This document shows positions 10,029-22,832 of a stretch of 64,000 nucleotides of DNA, piece by piece. The notes beneath the pieces are model-generated. The model made no database searches, was not told where the DNA came from, and was given only the letters and a program-made list of their open reading frames with translations. Position 1 is the stretch's first letter, and each line of letters opens with the position of its first letter. Both the position numbers and the translations under genes were made by a program. Source of the DNA: Hofstenia miamia (taxonomy: Eukaryota > Xenacoelomorpha > Acoela); the NCBI GenBank assembly GCA_004352715.1, contig SCFE01000019.1:157752-221751 (forward strand), in the 5' to 3' direction.

Positions 10029-11690
10029 CCAATTCAACTTACAAAATTGGAATTTTAGAAATTATTAGACGTTAGGCAATTAAATAAGCTATTGATGTTG
10101 CCTTCAACGAAATCAATAGAAAGGTTTCCGAATATATAACTTCTGCTGTTTATTGACATAGAATATAAAAATCAAGAATAAAATCACTTTTAGCCACATA
10201 TTAAACATTATCAAGTATTTTTTCAAATAAGCGAGGTTCTTATACCATTATTAAATTATGTTGCTCCAAAAACACAATTTCCAAAACAGAGAATTTACAA
10301 AACGTCCGATTTCTAAATAGTGCGTTTTACTCATCAGGTAATTCTTCACATTAGCACCAGCAAATCACTCTTAGTGGTATACAATGTAAAGCAAAGGCAA
10401 ATTTAATCAGTCAAAATTTAACCGAATTGTTTAAAAAAACTAGTTTCATTGATTATATTTGGATAATGAACATTCTTTGTTGCAAAAAACCACAATAAAT
10501 GTTTTTTCCCACAGCTTTTAGTGAAACTCTTATAGTTACATTTCATTTGACTGCGCATTTGGATATAAAGTCAAATAGGCTATAACTTCACGTTTTTCAT
10601 CCCTATAAAAACAATTATACCTCAATATTATACTGATTATCTAAAAAATATAAAATAATCAATATATCAAGGGGAATTTATTGACATTACAGATAAAATA
10701 ATTTCTGATCAGGTACCACATGAAGTAACTACTATAATCACTTAAAATGGATTTTTGTTGTCAAAGCAGTAGTATTTTTAGCAATAAATAATTAGATCAA
10801 CTATTATTTTTAGATTTTTAGTAAAAATAGATTTCCTAGCATTTCTAATTAGCGTTGGTATGCAGAAATGAATTTGAAATATAATTAAAAATATATTAAA
10901 ATCTTAAAAAATATAATTGCTATTCAGACGAATTTTATGGAAATCACTAAATTTATAAACAATATTCATAGAGCAATAAAAATTATTAGTAATTGTCTAA
11001 TTTTAGCAAATTGAAATATATATTTAAATTTAAGGTATACTATTCCCGACATGCAATTCCCAAGTCACAAATTTTTTTCAGCATGCGTCTGATACAACAG
11101 TTATTGTCATCTTTGTTCTGTGTGCTTCTCAATTTACATAAGCACCATTATAGACATGTCTCTTTTTTCCCAATTGTCAATAGTGGACATTACTTTTTAA
11201 TGCTTTTCAATTCTATCGCACGAACTGTCCAATTAAAATTTTGTGCATGTGAGCGTATATCTACGTAATCAATTAATTTGTTTAAAAGAAACTTGTTTTA
11301 ACTCCCCTAAAAATTTTTTGCACATGCTGTGTCGTAGGTTAAATCGATAACGAATATTTGTTTGGGAATATCACATAACATCGAAAAGACTGGAAGAACA
11401 TTGCTTCGAATTTGCTGACACAGGGATGGGCTATTATTTTACTAAACTCGTATTTGGTGATTTTAATAAAATATAAATTGTTTAAATATAAGAGTAGCAA
11501 GAGTGATTACAGATTTATTAAATGTGTAGGCTTGCGTTCATTTTGTAGAAGAAGAAAAAGATAAACTTTTTGAACAAATTTGATTACAAATTTTAGCTCG
11601 AATTATTGCATTAAGCCAATTACGGAGTTGTGTCTTACATAATTGCTGCTTGTTCATATTTAAAGTCAATTTTAACTTGAAGCAGATCTT
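10029..11690. other. Anonymous AT-rich DNA, no gene seen
   Basis: Nothing recognisable on either strand. The open stretch near 10993-11268 has no protein-like motif and lies in simple AT-rich sequence. Confidence 0.5.
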
Positions 11691-11717
11691 TCTTTTATAT
11701 ATATATATATATATACC

Positions 11718-13490
11718 GATTGGATAAGATAAGATAAGATAAGATAAGAGATTCTATATTCAGATAAATGTTTACAATTCAATAACTGATAATTTATCTG
11801 AATAGCGTCATAAATTACAAAAAAGTAACCAATCTACAAATCAACATACATTACAAAAAGTAACAATTCTTACAGGCTATGGATGAATTACTTTATATTG
11901 CTATTTTAATGACGAGTTATCGTATAGTCATTGTTGTAAAATTTAAATCCTAACCATGATGTACCTAAAATATATTTTTGCTTAAGGAAGATTTTTAAAC
12001 GCTTTTTAAAAGGTTTCAATTTTTCAATGCTTTTAATTTCTTTAGGTAGCGAATTCCAGGTTCGAATTGCGACATTAATGAAAGATTTCTTCAAAACTTT
12101 TTTCTTATACTTAACACATGTAAAAATTTTAGATCTTGAATTCTGTTTATACGCAAATCCCGGGAATTTAATTGAATTATAAGGCGGTAGATTTTTTACT
12201 AGTTTGAAAAATGTTAGCAAGGTATTTAAAATGACGAGTTGTTTTGGAAAGAGAATTGACCTAGAAATGTAATGTTTAGTTTTCGATGAATTTTTTGCTG
12301 AGATATTCAGTGCCCATTTTAATTGAATGTCAAGTTTTCTATAAAGCACATCACTTAAATCAGTAAATAAGATGTTTGCATAATTAAGGTGGCTCATGAT
12401 AAAAGCATGGAAGAATTGAATAATTGCACAAGGTGGTAATTGCTTAACTACTAGTGTCATACTTTTTATACCTATAGCTAGTTTTCTAACTGTTATGTTA
12501 ATGTGAGTGTTGAACTTTAACTTTGAGTCAATGGTTACGCCTAAGTACTTGAAAGTGTCTACAATAGGTACATTAACAGTATTAATTTTCAAAGTCATTT
12601 TGGAAACATCGTAGTTATTTTTATTGGGCTGCAAAATACAAAATTCCGTCTTAGCTTCATTAATTATCAACTTATGCATTGAAAAATATTTTGACAATTT
12701 GTTGCAATTGAATTCTATTGATTCCACTGCTGAGTGCATTGATGTATTATCGCTGAAGATGCAGGTGTCATCGGCATATTGAATTAGATTGCAATTGGTT
12801 ATTGACTGCATGTCATTTACATAAATACTAAAAAGAAGAGGACCTAGAATCGTTCCTTGAGGCACCCCATTGTAAACCGGTAACCAATCAGAAAAAATAT
12901 CGTTTAATTTAACTCTCTGGAATCTTTGGTTAAGGTAACTAGTTATCAATTGCTTACTATTACAAGAAAATCCTAAGTAAGATAGTTTTTCAATAAGTAT
13001 GTTGTGATTAATCGAATCAAAGGCTTTTGAGAGATCTAAACAAGCTATAGCTACAAATTTATTAGAATCGAGGGATGCTCTCCATTTTTCAGTAGCATGT
13101 AATAGTGCATCAGTGGTTGAAAAATTTTTGCGAAATCCAAATTAGGTGTTCGATAATAAATTATACTTATTAAAATGTTCAATTATTTGGTTATGCAATA
13201 ATCTTTCGAATATTTTACTTATTGGAGAATTAATTGAAATTCGTCGATAATTAGTGGCAATTGAAGGATCGTTTTTCTTAAAAATAGGAGTAATGTGAGC
13301 AAGTTTTAGATAATCTGGGAAGTGATTGCATTTTATAGATTCATTAAAGATGAAATTTAAAGAACTTGCAATGATATCTGCAGTCATTTTAAGAGCCCAA
13401 GAGGGGATATTTGAGGGACCACTTGATTTGTTGGACTTAAGCTTATGAAATTTACAATCAATTATAATAGAATACTCCACAAATTTTTAA
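11718..13490 (-). mobile_element. CR1/L2-like LINE, reverse transcriptase open except for one stop
   Basis: The minus strand reads from about 13480 to 11906 in one frame. It starts in the RT fingers (SNKSSGPSNIPSWALKM, then NYRRISINSPISKIFERLL), passes DLSKAFDSINH (motif A), GVPQGTILGPLLFSIYVND (motif B), YADDTCIF (motif C, catalytic aspartates intact) and FKYLGVTID, and ends with the C-terminal box IRTWNSLPKEIKSI. The only interruption is a TAA at 13142-13144, where related LINEs have glutamine in the phrase N-x-QFGFR, so a single C-to-T change would explain it. The 3' end carries a short tandem tail of TTATC units (GATAA repeats at 11723-11748 on the plus strand), typical of CR1/L2-type elements. 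The 5' half with the endonuclease is missing. It is the youngest-looking LINE in the window. Confidence 0.85.
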
Positions 13491-13507
13491 TGTAGAATTA
13501 TGCTTGA

Positions 13508-13810
13508 CCTGTTAGTGGGTATTGATATCATATGATGTCCGAACATGTTACATTATGCCGCCGACCGACATCACATGATGTTGATGCTCAACTGCACCAT
13601 AACGGCGCCGGCATCATATGATGACTTTTACTGTTTAATCAGCGCTGTTATTGATATCATATGATGTTTACAAAGAATCCACGAAGTCTAGTGTTATAAG
13701 CACGTATAGCTATGTAGTTTCGAATTATAGAGACTATCTGGAAGCAAAATTATGCTAAAGCGGCGACACTGTGCATAAAAACGCTCAAATGAGTGTCGAC
13801 CATTAACAGG
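13508..13810. mobile_element. piggyBac-like MITE
   Basis: The two ends are inverted copies of CCTGTTARTGG (left 13508 onward; right, reverse complement ending at 13810). The right end is followed by TTAA (13811-13814) and the left end is preceded by TTGA (13504-13507), which fits a TTAA target duplication with one mutation. TTAA targets are characteristic of piggyBac. There is no coding sequence in about 300 bp. Near the right end CGACACT and AGTGTCG form a hairpin. The TIR is short, so this call rests mainly on end similarity plus target site. Confidence 0.5.
13526..13666. repeat. Four 12-bp palindromes at exact 43-bp spacing
   Basis: YATCATATGATG-type palindromes occur at 13526, 13569 (CATCACATGATG), 13612 (perfect palindrome CATCATATGATG) and 13655. 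Start-to-start spacing is 43 bp each time. The first and last copies share the longer context TTGATATCATATGATGT. The sequence between is only weakly similar from unit to unit. They could be the best-preserved part of a 43-bp tandem array or repeated protein-binding sites inside the MITE. Confidence 0.8.
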
Positions 13811-14077
13811 TTAATGTATATGGTTGCATTACCTGATTCCGTAGGAACAGCTGCAATGTGTGTATCAGAGATATTTTTGGAAAGAATTTTTCGTAGGCCT
13901 TTAAAAATTATCATAATAAATTTAAATAAATACTGTGTTGATTTTAGATTATGGATAATCACTGTTGAATTCAATAAGCAATACTTAGTCGCCATAGATT
14001 TCAAATGTAGAAAAGCCGAATATTATGGCCTAATCTTTTGATTTATATTTTCTATGTCTTTAAAAGTTTAGTTAACT

Positions 14078-14120
14078 CAGCGGTTCTCAACATTTAGTTG
14101 GGAAGAAGGGGGTAGTCACC
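14078..14120 (+). mobile_element. Possible hAT-type transposon end
   Basis: CAGCGGTTCTCAACATTTAG resembles the common hAT terminal repeat CAGCGGTTCTCAACC and is followed by a G-rich run as in many hAT MITEs. I did not find the matching inverted end within the next kilobase, so it is at best a truncated end. Confidence 0.35.
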
Positions 14121-15158
14121 ACATTGGAAATGCTGAAGGGTAGCAATCCAAGAAAGGGTGATACCTACTGATATTGACGAAGGAATTTCCTCTACGCCTG
14201 ATCAAGCTTTTTTGACAATGGGCACAAAATGATTCATGATTTTACAATGCCCTAATACAACTACTGATGATCAAAATGTTTCACAAACTATTTCAGCAAT
14301 ATACAAATTTGCAATATCTTAATGAGTCTCACTTCTAATTTTATAATAAAATATATTTCTACTACCTTTGTACGCGTGCATGTGTTTATTTGTATTATTT
14401 GGTAATCACTGTAATCTTTTTGTACAATCAAATCTCTGTTTTCGCTCCATTAAATTTGGTTTCTTTTTGTTTCTTTGAACTTTTAATAAGCTTAATTATT
14501 GCATTGAATAACTAATTTATTCCGTCAGAAAAAACTGCGCCTGGTAAGGACAAACTTTAAGGTTTTCATACCATGCTGCATTGATCCCCGAATTAGTTGT
14601 AAAGCTAAAACCAAAGTAGCCCTCGATCATTAACAATTAAGAAGTCTCAAATGATAGCAAACAACAAGCTTTGAATTGTAAGGCTTAATGCATCGATTTG
14701 TAGTTCACAACTAATTGGGAGCCGTGCATAAACCGTGTTTGTTAATTATTTATACATTTATTACACTAAATTATAGTTGTAAGCTTTAGATTAAGTAGAA
14801 TAGTTCAAAGTAACAGACTCTGAACCCAAAATTCACAAATTTAGAATTCAGTTTATACTGGGGTCCCATAAATGAATAAAATAGAATACTTAATATTTAA
14901 TGTAAACTTCACCCTAATCTCACTCCCTTACTGCAGTATAACATGCTCGGATTGCTGGAAGATTTCTGGAAATGTTCAAACAACTTGCAATTTGCAAATA
15001 ATCTTTAGTAAATCTTCCGCTAAATATTTAAATATGCATAAATCTATACTCATGCGACCTCATAAAAATAATTGAAATATTTATTGATATACAATCTATT
15101 TCTTTCAAACGGTATTAAATTAAACTGCGGAATAACATAAATATAAGTACCAACAGCG
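14121..15158. other. Anonymous AT-rich DNA, no gene seen
   Basis: No motif or repeat recognised on either strand. Confidence 0.5.
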
Positions 15159-15440
15159 AATAAATATGATTTTTAGCTGATCAATTCCTACTATGTTTAG
15201 TGTTAGTAAACTAAAGACAAAAAATAAACTACAAGCTTTAATGATATTAACATGTTAAATACATAAATCTTTTGAAGCATATTCACATGTCTGCTAATGT
15301 TACTAATTCATTAAATCAATTGATTATATTAAACACAGATCAAGTAGATGTATCAATANNNNNNNNNAATAAATATGATTTTTAGCTGATCAATTCCTAC
15401 TATGTTTAGTGTTAGTAAACTAAAGACAAAAAATAAACTA

Positions 15441-15860
15441 CAGGGTGCCCAGCAAAAAGTCAAGAAATTTGCTAACTCTTTCAAAATCGCTTTATTAAAT
15501 TAATAAACATAATTAACTGATTAACATTAAACTTTTTAATGTTTTATTGAATATTACAATGAAAGAGTTCAGAGGAAATGTTCGAAATGTGAGCCATCAC
15601 TGTCATAACAAGATTGGAGTCTTAGAGAGGCCCCATGTCGAGTTTTCTGTTTTAAAAAGTACAATTACTTCGCGCTGAAAATCGGTCACTTGCTCAGAAG
15701 TCATAATGAATGCTTATGAAATTATTTCTAAATGAAGCATTGAATAAAACAAAAATGATTTAATCAAGTTAGAATGTTAATCAGTTAGTTATGTTTATTA
15801 ATTTAATAAAGCGATTTTGAAAGAGTTTGCAAATTTCTTGACTTTTTGCTGGGCACCCTG
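15441..15860 (-). mobile_element. Non-autonomous Tc1/mariner element, 420 bp, long TIRs
   Basis: The element begins CAGGGTGCCCAGCAAAAAGT and ends with its inverted copy. The TIRs are about 88 bp with two mismatches by eye. Target duplication is TA, proven by the empty site at 15230-15231. The interior is a deletion product of a full element: the minus strand opens with a transposase N terminus and jumps straight to its C terminus (see 15569-15704). TA target, TIRs and the residual transposase ends place it in the Tc1/mariner superfamily. Confidence 0.9.
15569..15704 (-). pseudogene. Transposase ends joined by internal deletion
   Basis: From ATG at 15704 the minus strand reads MTSEQVTDFQREVIVLFK, an N terminus of Tc1/mariner-type transposases, up to about residue 28. 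After a +1 frame change it reads LRLQSCYDSDGSHFEHFL and stops at 15569-15571; the box DSDGSHFEHFL is a usual mariner-like C terminus. The helix-turn-helix and the DDE catalytic domain between them are missing. No functional protein can be made, so mobility would depend on a transposase encoded elsewhere. Confidence 0.75.
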
Positions 15861-16024
15861 TACAAGCTTTAATGATATTAACATGTTAAATACATAAATC
15901 TTTTGAAGCATATTCACATGTCTGCTAATGTTACTAATTCATTAAATCAATTGATTATATTAAACACAGATCAAGTAGATGTATCAATAATATTAAAATG
16001 GAGCAACTCTTTTTCAACATCCAC

Positions 16025-16300
16025 AATCAGAACCTGGAATAAGGGTTACCACAAAATATTGAATCAATAACAAATTTAAGAAAACTTAGAAAAATGTTAA
16101 AGGAAAATATTTTAGCTAATCAGTACAAATTTGGAACATCAAAGCAATTTAATAAATGGCGAAATATATAAAATGAAATAAATATATTTTGATTTGCTAA
16201 CTCTGATTTTTATGTGCTGTGTTGTATGTATGTATTATGTTTGTGTGCATGTTCTATGTTCTATAAATTATATTTATTGCTATATTAGCTTTATTTGCAA
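16025..16300 (+). mobile_element. LINE C-terminal fragment and 3' end
   Basis: The plus strand reads STSTIRTWNK, then, one base shifted, GLPQNIESITNLRKLRKMLK with ENILANQYKFGTS after it, ending at a stop near 16168. This is the terminal box (TWN-LP..I, then a basic segment) seen in the CR1/L2-like elements at 11718 and 62437. The following AT- and GT-rich stretch is probably the 3' untranslated region. The 5' part is missing. Confidence 0.65.
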
Positions 16301-17059
16301 TTTTATCATTTTAAAAAAGTGTATATTTTCATAAATGTATATTTTGTACAAAATCTTTCAAAATTTCTAGGTTAGCTCAAGCAAATTTATAAATAAAAAA
16401 AGGACAGACCCAAAAAATTTAGTCAGTAGGAGCGTAAAATTTATTAAGTACATGTACTATCCTTTTTGAATTTAGGTATATTTCTTAAAATCATATACAA
16501 ACACACATGTTTTGATATCTTGTGAGGGCTACATAGTACAGAGTGAGAAGAAAATACTTTAGTTTACTAAATGTACTCAATATATTTTTTTGGAATTTGC
16601 AGTTTAGAGGAGGTGCACCCGCCACGCCCTCTTCCGAATCCACTATTGCAAATAAGTAACACATACGCATATACAAATATTTACAATCTAAAACTAGACT
16701 ACAATTTATAAACTTATCAAGCATACATTTTGAATGTGATATCGTGGTGCTAATACATTGTGATTTTTTAAGTTATACTTGATTTGTTGTCGCCTACGGA
16801 TAAATATTGCTGCTATTGACCGGTTGAAACCATATTTACGAGCTTGCTGTGATAGTTGTATACCATTTACCATTGAATGACATGCAAACATATGGCTATG
16901 AAGGAATTTATGACAACTTTTCTCCGCATTTCCTGAATTATTGGCCTTAGTTCTCTTAAGTAATGGGTTCCACCTACCATTCTCCTAATGTTGGTGTTTA
17001 AAAATTCCCTAATTTCAATACGTTCATCTGTAATGCTAGTGCTTTGCTTCATTGGTAAA

Positions 17060-18290
17060 TTTATTCTCGCAAGATTGAACTCGACATTTTTTTGACATAT
17101 ATTATTTCCGGTGGCAAATATTATGAGCTGTATTTTTCACCATTTAAAGTAAATTAGTTAATGAAGAACGTCTGGAGTCTATATTCTGCTGAAGATCATT
17201 TGCAGCAAATATAGAGATTGCATTTGTCAAACATACTAACGAATAATCTGCGTATTGTAGTACTTTGCAACTTTTATTAATAAAATTGTTTATATCATTT
17301 ATATACAGGACTGCTGCCAGTGCAACAATTTTATCAGCCTTTATATAAAATGAGATTTGATTATTTACAGAGACAGGTTGCATTCTATCAGTTAGAAAAA
17401 TATTTATCAATATTCTGTTCCCATCAAATCCATATTTTTTAATGTATTTTTCAGAATTGTATAATCCAAACTATCGAAAGCTTTGCTGAAGTCTAAGCAT
17501 GCAACAGCATTTGTCAGACTATTGACTATTGATCAATTATTTTCTGTTACTTTCCGTGATGAATAAAAGAGCGTCAAGTGTGCTAACTTTTCACGAAATC
17601 CTATTTTTTGTTTAAAATATTGTTATTTTGATAGTAAGTTGCTTGTAGACTAAGGAGTTTTACAAAAAAGCTTTGCTAGTGGCTTGGTGACATCAATAGA
17701 ACGATGATTTTGACGGTGTTCAGAACCCTGTTTCTTATAAATGGGAATAATATCTGCAGTTTTTAGAATTGTAGGAAAGTGATTGCATGCATTGCAAAAT
17801 TATATACGAATAGTAAATGATTTTAAAACGTTTATTTCTTAATTATAAACGCAATGTTAACTGATTTGTTTGTATCTATATATGCAATAGGCTTATTAAA
17901 TTCATATTTGCTAATGTAACTAATGTTAAATTTGAAATTAGCATTTTCACATGCTTCTGAGTAATTTGAATACAAACTTTTAAAACGACTGAGTGCTTTA
18001 AGGTTGATATTTATTTAGTGTGATATTTTCTTAGAATCAGTAAATATCCCTTGATTATTTCTTCAATAGAATTCCTTGATCTATTTTTTGCTTAGAAATG
18101 TTTGGTGAGTGGCCACTTGACTTGGAAAGCTTTAAGCTCTTGTAGAAGCATTTTGATGATTGGGCGTTTACCTACTTTTTAAGCTTGTTAACTTCTTTCT
18201 GAATTGCTGCTAATATGTCTGTTTTAGCAGAACGCAATTTTTCAAATAAAAATACTGCTTTTTATCTTCTAATGTAATAATTCTGGAATC
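17060..18290 (-). mobile_element. Decayed CR1/L2-like LINE reverse transcriptase
   Basis: Read right to left with several frame changes: a pre-RT stretch LKLSKSSGHSPNIS, RT fingers FPTILKTADIIPIYKKQGSE, VTKPLAKLF, motif A ACLDFSKAFDSLDY, then VLYINDINNFINKSCKVLQ and YADYSLV. The catalytic pair YADD has become YADY, so it would be inactive even without the stops. Downstream on this strand (16500-17050) two open stretches contain HYLRELRPIIQEMRRK, which I could not assign; they may be its degraded C-terminal part or unrelated. Confidence 0.7.
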
Positions 18291-18299
18291 ATTTATTTA

Positions 18300-21200
18300 A
18301 TTTTTCTTCCCTTCCTTTATAATATAGCTATAATAAAATAATTTATAAATGTTTTGTGCTTTAATGTAATTTGAATTATGTGGACTAAATGTTCAAAACA
18401 TTTAACATCCAAAAGTTATTGAATGCAAATTTGTTTTTGACGCTGTCTTGAAATTACTATTTAGTTACATGTGGTACATTTCTGAACCATTCAAGGGAAT
18501 TTATTGACAAAAAATTGGGGCATTACTGGAATATTCCTGCCATCGCCATTTATCCCATTGCAGAGATATTCGGAGAAATGTTGACGGAGCTTTGAGGCGA
18601 CATTCCTTTACTATGTGCCTTATTAATAGTAATCCTTCAGTTCTCAATCAGTTTGCATTATATTTACATATTATAAAACTAAAATTCAATGTTCTCAGTT
18701 CAATCAAATTTGGTTTGAATATTGTTTAGGTTTGAGAGTCATTAGAATTTCAGACATAACTTATGTCAAACTTTGATAGGCTTGTGTTGCATATTGATAA
18801 CATGTATGAAAAATAGTTATTATGATTTCTTGATAAACTGCATAGCAGCACTAAATTATAGTGGTGTATACATACACATTTTTTTAATCACAAGGCCAAT
18901 GTCGAGATAGGCTTTTATAATTGGAGGGGTTTTGAGAATGACCGATTATATCGTGTTATCACACAATTGTCACGTGGCATGTTTTAGCTAAATTTAGGAA
19001 ACGTTTATTCTAAGCTTGCAAATGACAAGGCCTAATTTTTCGATCGCATTGCAAAGATTCTATTCAAGTCTAAAATATTTTCTTAATTCAACCAAGCAGT
19101 TATCACTCTAGAGATCTTTTTGACTAAGTTTATCAAATAACAATAGAATGTCCATTACAGACTAAATGCATGAGAACTGGCATAAATATTCCCTGTGATT
19201 CTGAACACCGAACTCAAAGTTTCCTTGCAAATGCAGGAAAACCAGGTTTTCTTATTTATACAGATAGTTCCATTTGTTAAAAATTTATTTAAAGCGTAGT
19301 TATAAACCTGCGTTCTATTCAATGAAAACACTCAATTAACTTTATTTGAACCTGCAACAACGTTTCTGAACTATAGGAAAATTTCAACAACGGTTTCAAG
19401 ATTTGTTCAAGGACAATAATATAAAGTAACTAGAGATCTGCAATGATGTAAAAAAATTAATTTTCTAAGTTTACATTATTTAAGTTTACTTTTCTGTTAC
19501 AAGTTTTCATTATTTTTAACGTTGATAACTAGTGATAACAAAAAGAGAATTACCAAAGGCAAAGACAAGAAAATTTTGTAATTCTTGGGTTTCATGCCCT
19601 ATTTCAGCTTTCAAGAAGTTTTATTTGCATTAAGTAAATTTTTCATATTTGGAGTAAGCTTACTTATTTATACTAGGGTTACTCTATTCGTCATGTAAGA
19701 AGTATTTTTAAATCATTAGATAATAATGCACTTCAAATTAATTAAAACCACCGCGATGTACAAATTGATGATAAAAATTTCCGTTGTCTTCATTTTTTAA
19801 ACCTACGAGTTCTGTCTTTGCACACGCTACCCCTGTAGGGAACATGGATGATCTATTTAAAGAAAACAAATTAGTTGAGGCTAAATGTTGCTGTCATTGG
19901 CTTTGACCGCTTTAGTATCTAAACACTAGCTATGGGGAAATTTTTAACGTTTTTGCATTTTCCATTGAAAGAAAGTTAATATTTTCATATACTTCAAGCA
20001 TAGGAATACTTTTTTCACAAATTTTCACCATAGCAGGAACTCACGCTTCCCATATAGGTTTCAAAATCCCTGAATTCCCAAATTTTGTAATAGGTTTGGA
20101 GAAAATTGTATTAAACGTTAGACAAAGGGATTTGTACTTTAAAAATATAATTCAGCAAATTAGGACTAACAAAGTTTTTCGATATGAAGCTTCCTTGGCT
20201 ATTCCAAAACAGTCTAAAGTAATGAGGAGCTGGGATTTAATGCGTAGTTAATGGTAGTTATTAAATTAATATTACGGGTTTATGCCTTATCAGGTCTGGT
20301 TGGCAGTTAAAAAATTATGATGAAAATGATGAATGACTGTAGGTGTAGAAGAATTACTAGGCTAATAGAGAAGGTACCCTAAAACACCATGTTATAATGC
20401 TAGTATTTAGTTGAATGGAATCCTAGGAGACTTTCGAAGAAATCATTTTAAAGTGCATTTCTATGGATTCTCTTCCGATAATGAAGTCACATAAATATTT
20501 TTCAGCATTATGTCTGCAAATCTGTCTATGTACTTGATAAAATTTACTATTTATATAATCCCCAATAGCATTTTAGGTGACATTTTGGAGACATTTCGTT
20601 ATTTTGGTTACAAAGTAGTTATTTCTGGTTAATTTCTTGCAAAAGTATGATTTGGTAACTTTGTCGCCAAAATGAACTATAAAATGACTACAGTAATTTC
20701 TTGGTTATTTTGTCTCCAAATGTTGCGAAAGTGTCAACAATTTGTAGGTAATTTCAAAAATTTAATAATTAAAACATTGCACATTATATGTTGTCATACT
20801 GTTATTGATCGCATGAGTATAGCGCAAGTATGAATTTTATTCGTTGCGGGTTAAAGTCTGTACCCACGTCCGCCCTGGTTGAGAGTATGTTTGGTGAAGG
20901 AAGTGAAATTTTCAAATAATTTTTTGGCGTAGGGTTTAAGTAAATATTAAACCTTGACTAAAAATAAATGCAAAGTTGTTTAAAAAACACTTGTAATTTT
21001 CGCAAACAATTATAATAATATGAAACTCTAACTGACATCTACATATTCATATCAACACTAATACCCCACGTTGACTTGATTGTTTAACTTTCAGATCAAA
21101 TTCTTTCACAAAATTTCTATAAGAAATTCAATTTCTATAGTCAGCTATTTTTATGTATTCCACAAATTCCCCAAACAAATTTGATTTTACTAATCATTAA

Positions 21201-22542
21201 TTCTGTGGATTCCACAAAAAATTTATTGAGAACATTGAAACTTAAATTGCAATAACAAAAAATGGAACATGTGATTTACTGCATTTCTTTGTGATTCTAT
21301 GTTCTTTGTTTATGTAGGTAGTTATTTCAAGGCCTAGGGCGAATCGGTTTTGGGGTTAATCAGACAATACGAGACACCTATAATAATAATATCAATAATT
21401 GAAAAACTATTGCATAACTGCACATATTTCCTTCACATCACCTTGTAGGAAATCTCGAGTACCTTATGGCAGTGTAATTTTTGTTTGATTTACCACCCTT
21501 GAAATATTGTTAATTTGAATGAAAAAATCCATTTGAATTTTCGTCGCCTTTTTCTTCCATTCTCTTGCAAGTAGAAGCGAACTTTTTCATATTTTATCTA
21601 AATATCACAAAATCTTTCACTCTTGTGGCCTTACAATTACTACATTCGCTTTGAAACAAATAAAGAGCTTCAGAAACAAAGAGTGCAATAGATTTTTAGA
21701 AATGTTGCATTTCCAATAAAAACTTCAGATCTATATGTTTTTGCTATTGTTTGTTCTGCATTTTCAATTACCATGAAGCAATTGAATTTGAAATGTAGAA
21801 AAATAATTGTTTATCATTAATGGCATCATTTAATTTGGATGGATTTCTACGATTATCAAATAAGCAAATATTTCAAAGAACCGTTAAATAGCAAATTAAT
21901 TAATCCATTAGAATATGGTTGGTTTTACTCGAATTTTCAATAAAGCAATTTAAGGTTTTGTACTGAGAAAACTTATGTTAATGATTCAAAAAAAATTCAT
22001 CCACTTATTTGAATATACATATTTTTCTAACGTTAGCAACTCAGATAATCATTAAAAACATTGAACAGACTAGGTGAATAAGGCTGCCCTGTAACATCTA
22101 TGGTAAATTTTAAAAGAATTTCCGGCATCCAATTCTAATGTAACCGCTGAGAATGATAAGCGCAAATGAAATACTGAAATGTGCCCTTTTATTTAATCAT
22201 ATTAATTACTTTCCTCTTTACTAACACAATTATACAAACAGGGTAGTAACTATCACACTCCTTACATCAACACCACTTAAAATGCAACGTGAGAATGTAA
22301 AGAGATAATTAGTGGTAATGCATGATAATTAGAGAGTGAAATCGTTTTCACAGAATATAGCTAAAAGTGAAATAACAGAAATGTCACAAGCTCATCAAAA
22401 TTACATTCGCAATGTATATATATATATATAAATATATTATATTTTATATTTATATTTCCTAACTTTATTTCATGTTAATTGCAGTACAACAAATACATAT
22501 TTATAAAAATATATATAAGAATGATGTACAAATCTTCAAACA

Positions 22543-22594
<52 letters not shown>

Positions 22595-22793
22595 CTTCTA
22601 TTATTGAGAACTAAATAATATCTTGAAGCGGAACGGATTTATAAGTGACACTTAGTTTTACTGAATATGTTGCAATTATCAACGGAGGAATGCGGAATAT
22701 TATTCTTGATGCCTGAGCACACATAATATTACATTCTTACTCTAATTTATCAATTCAAGCAATTGCTACACATTGGGTGTCACTTATCGATGA

Positions 22794-22832
<39 letters not shown>

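Larger units (their letters stand above)
15159..15989. repeat. 200-bp segment present twice around 9 Ns, once empty and once with a MITE
   Basis: Bases 15159-15358 (200 bp) recur as 15368-15440 plus 15863-15989 (73 + 127 bp), with no mismatch that I can see. The second copy is split by a 420-bp mobile element flanked by TA on both sides, whereas the first has a single TA (15230-15231) at the same point. The copies are separated by 9 Ns at 15359-15367. The simplest reading is that two alleles of one locus, without and with the insertion, were laid end to end by the assembler. Confidence 0.9.

Noticed and set aside
13735-13800. Stem-loop CGACACT/AGTGTCG as a separate RNA or regulatory element
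   Set aside because: It lies at the right end of the piggyBac-like MITE and is better explained as part of it.
20590-20740. Possible inverted repeat with TTGGAGACA/TGTCTCCAAA
   Set aside because: Only short scattered matches; no defined ends or target duplication.
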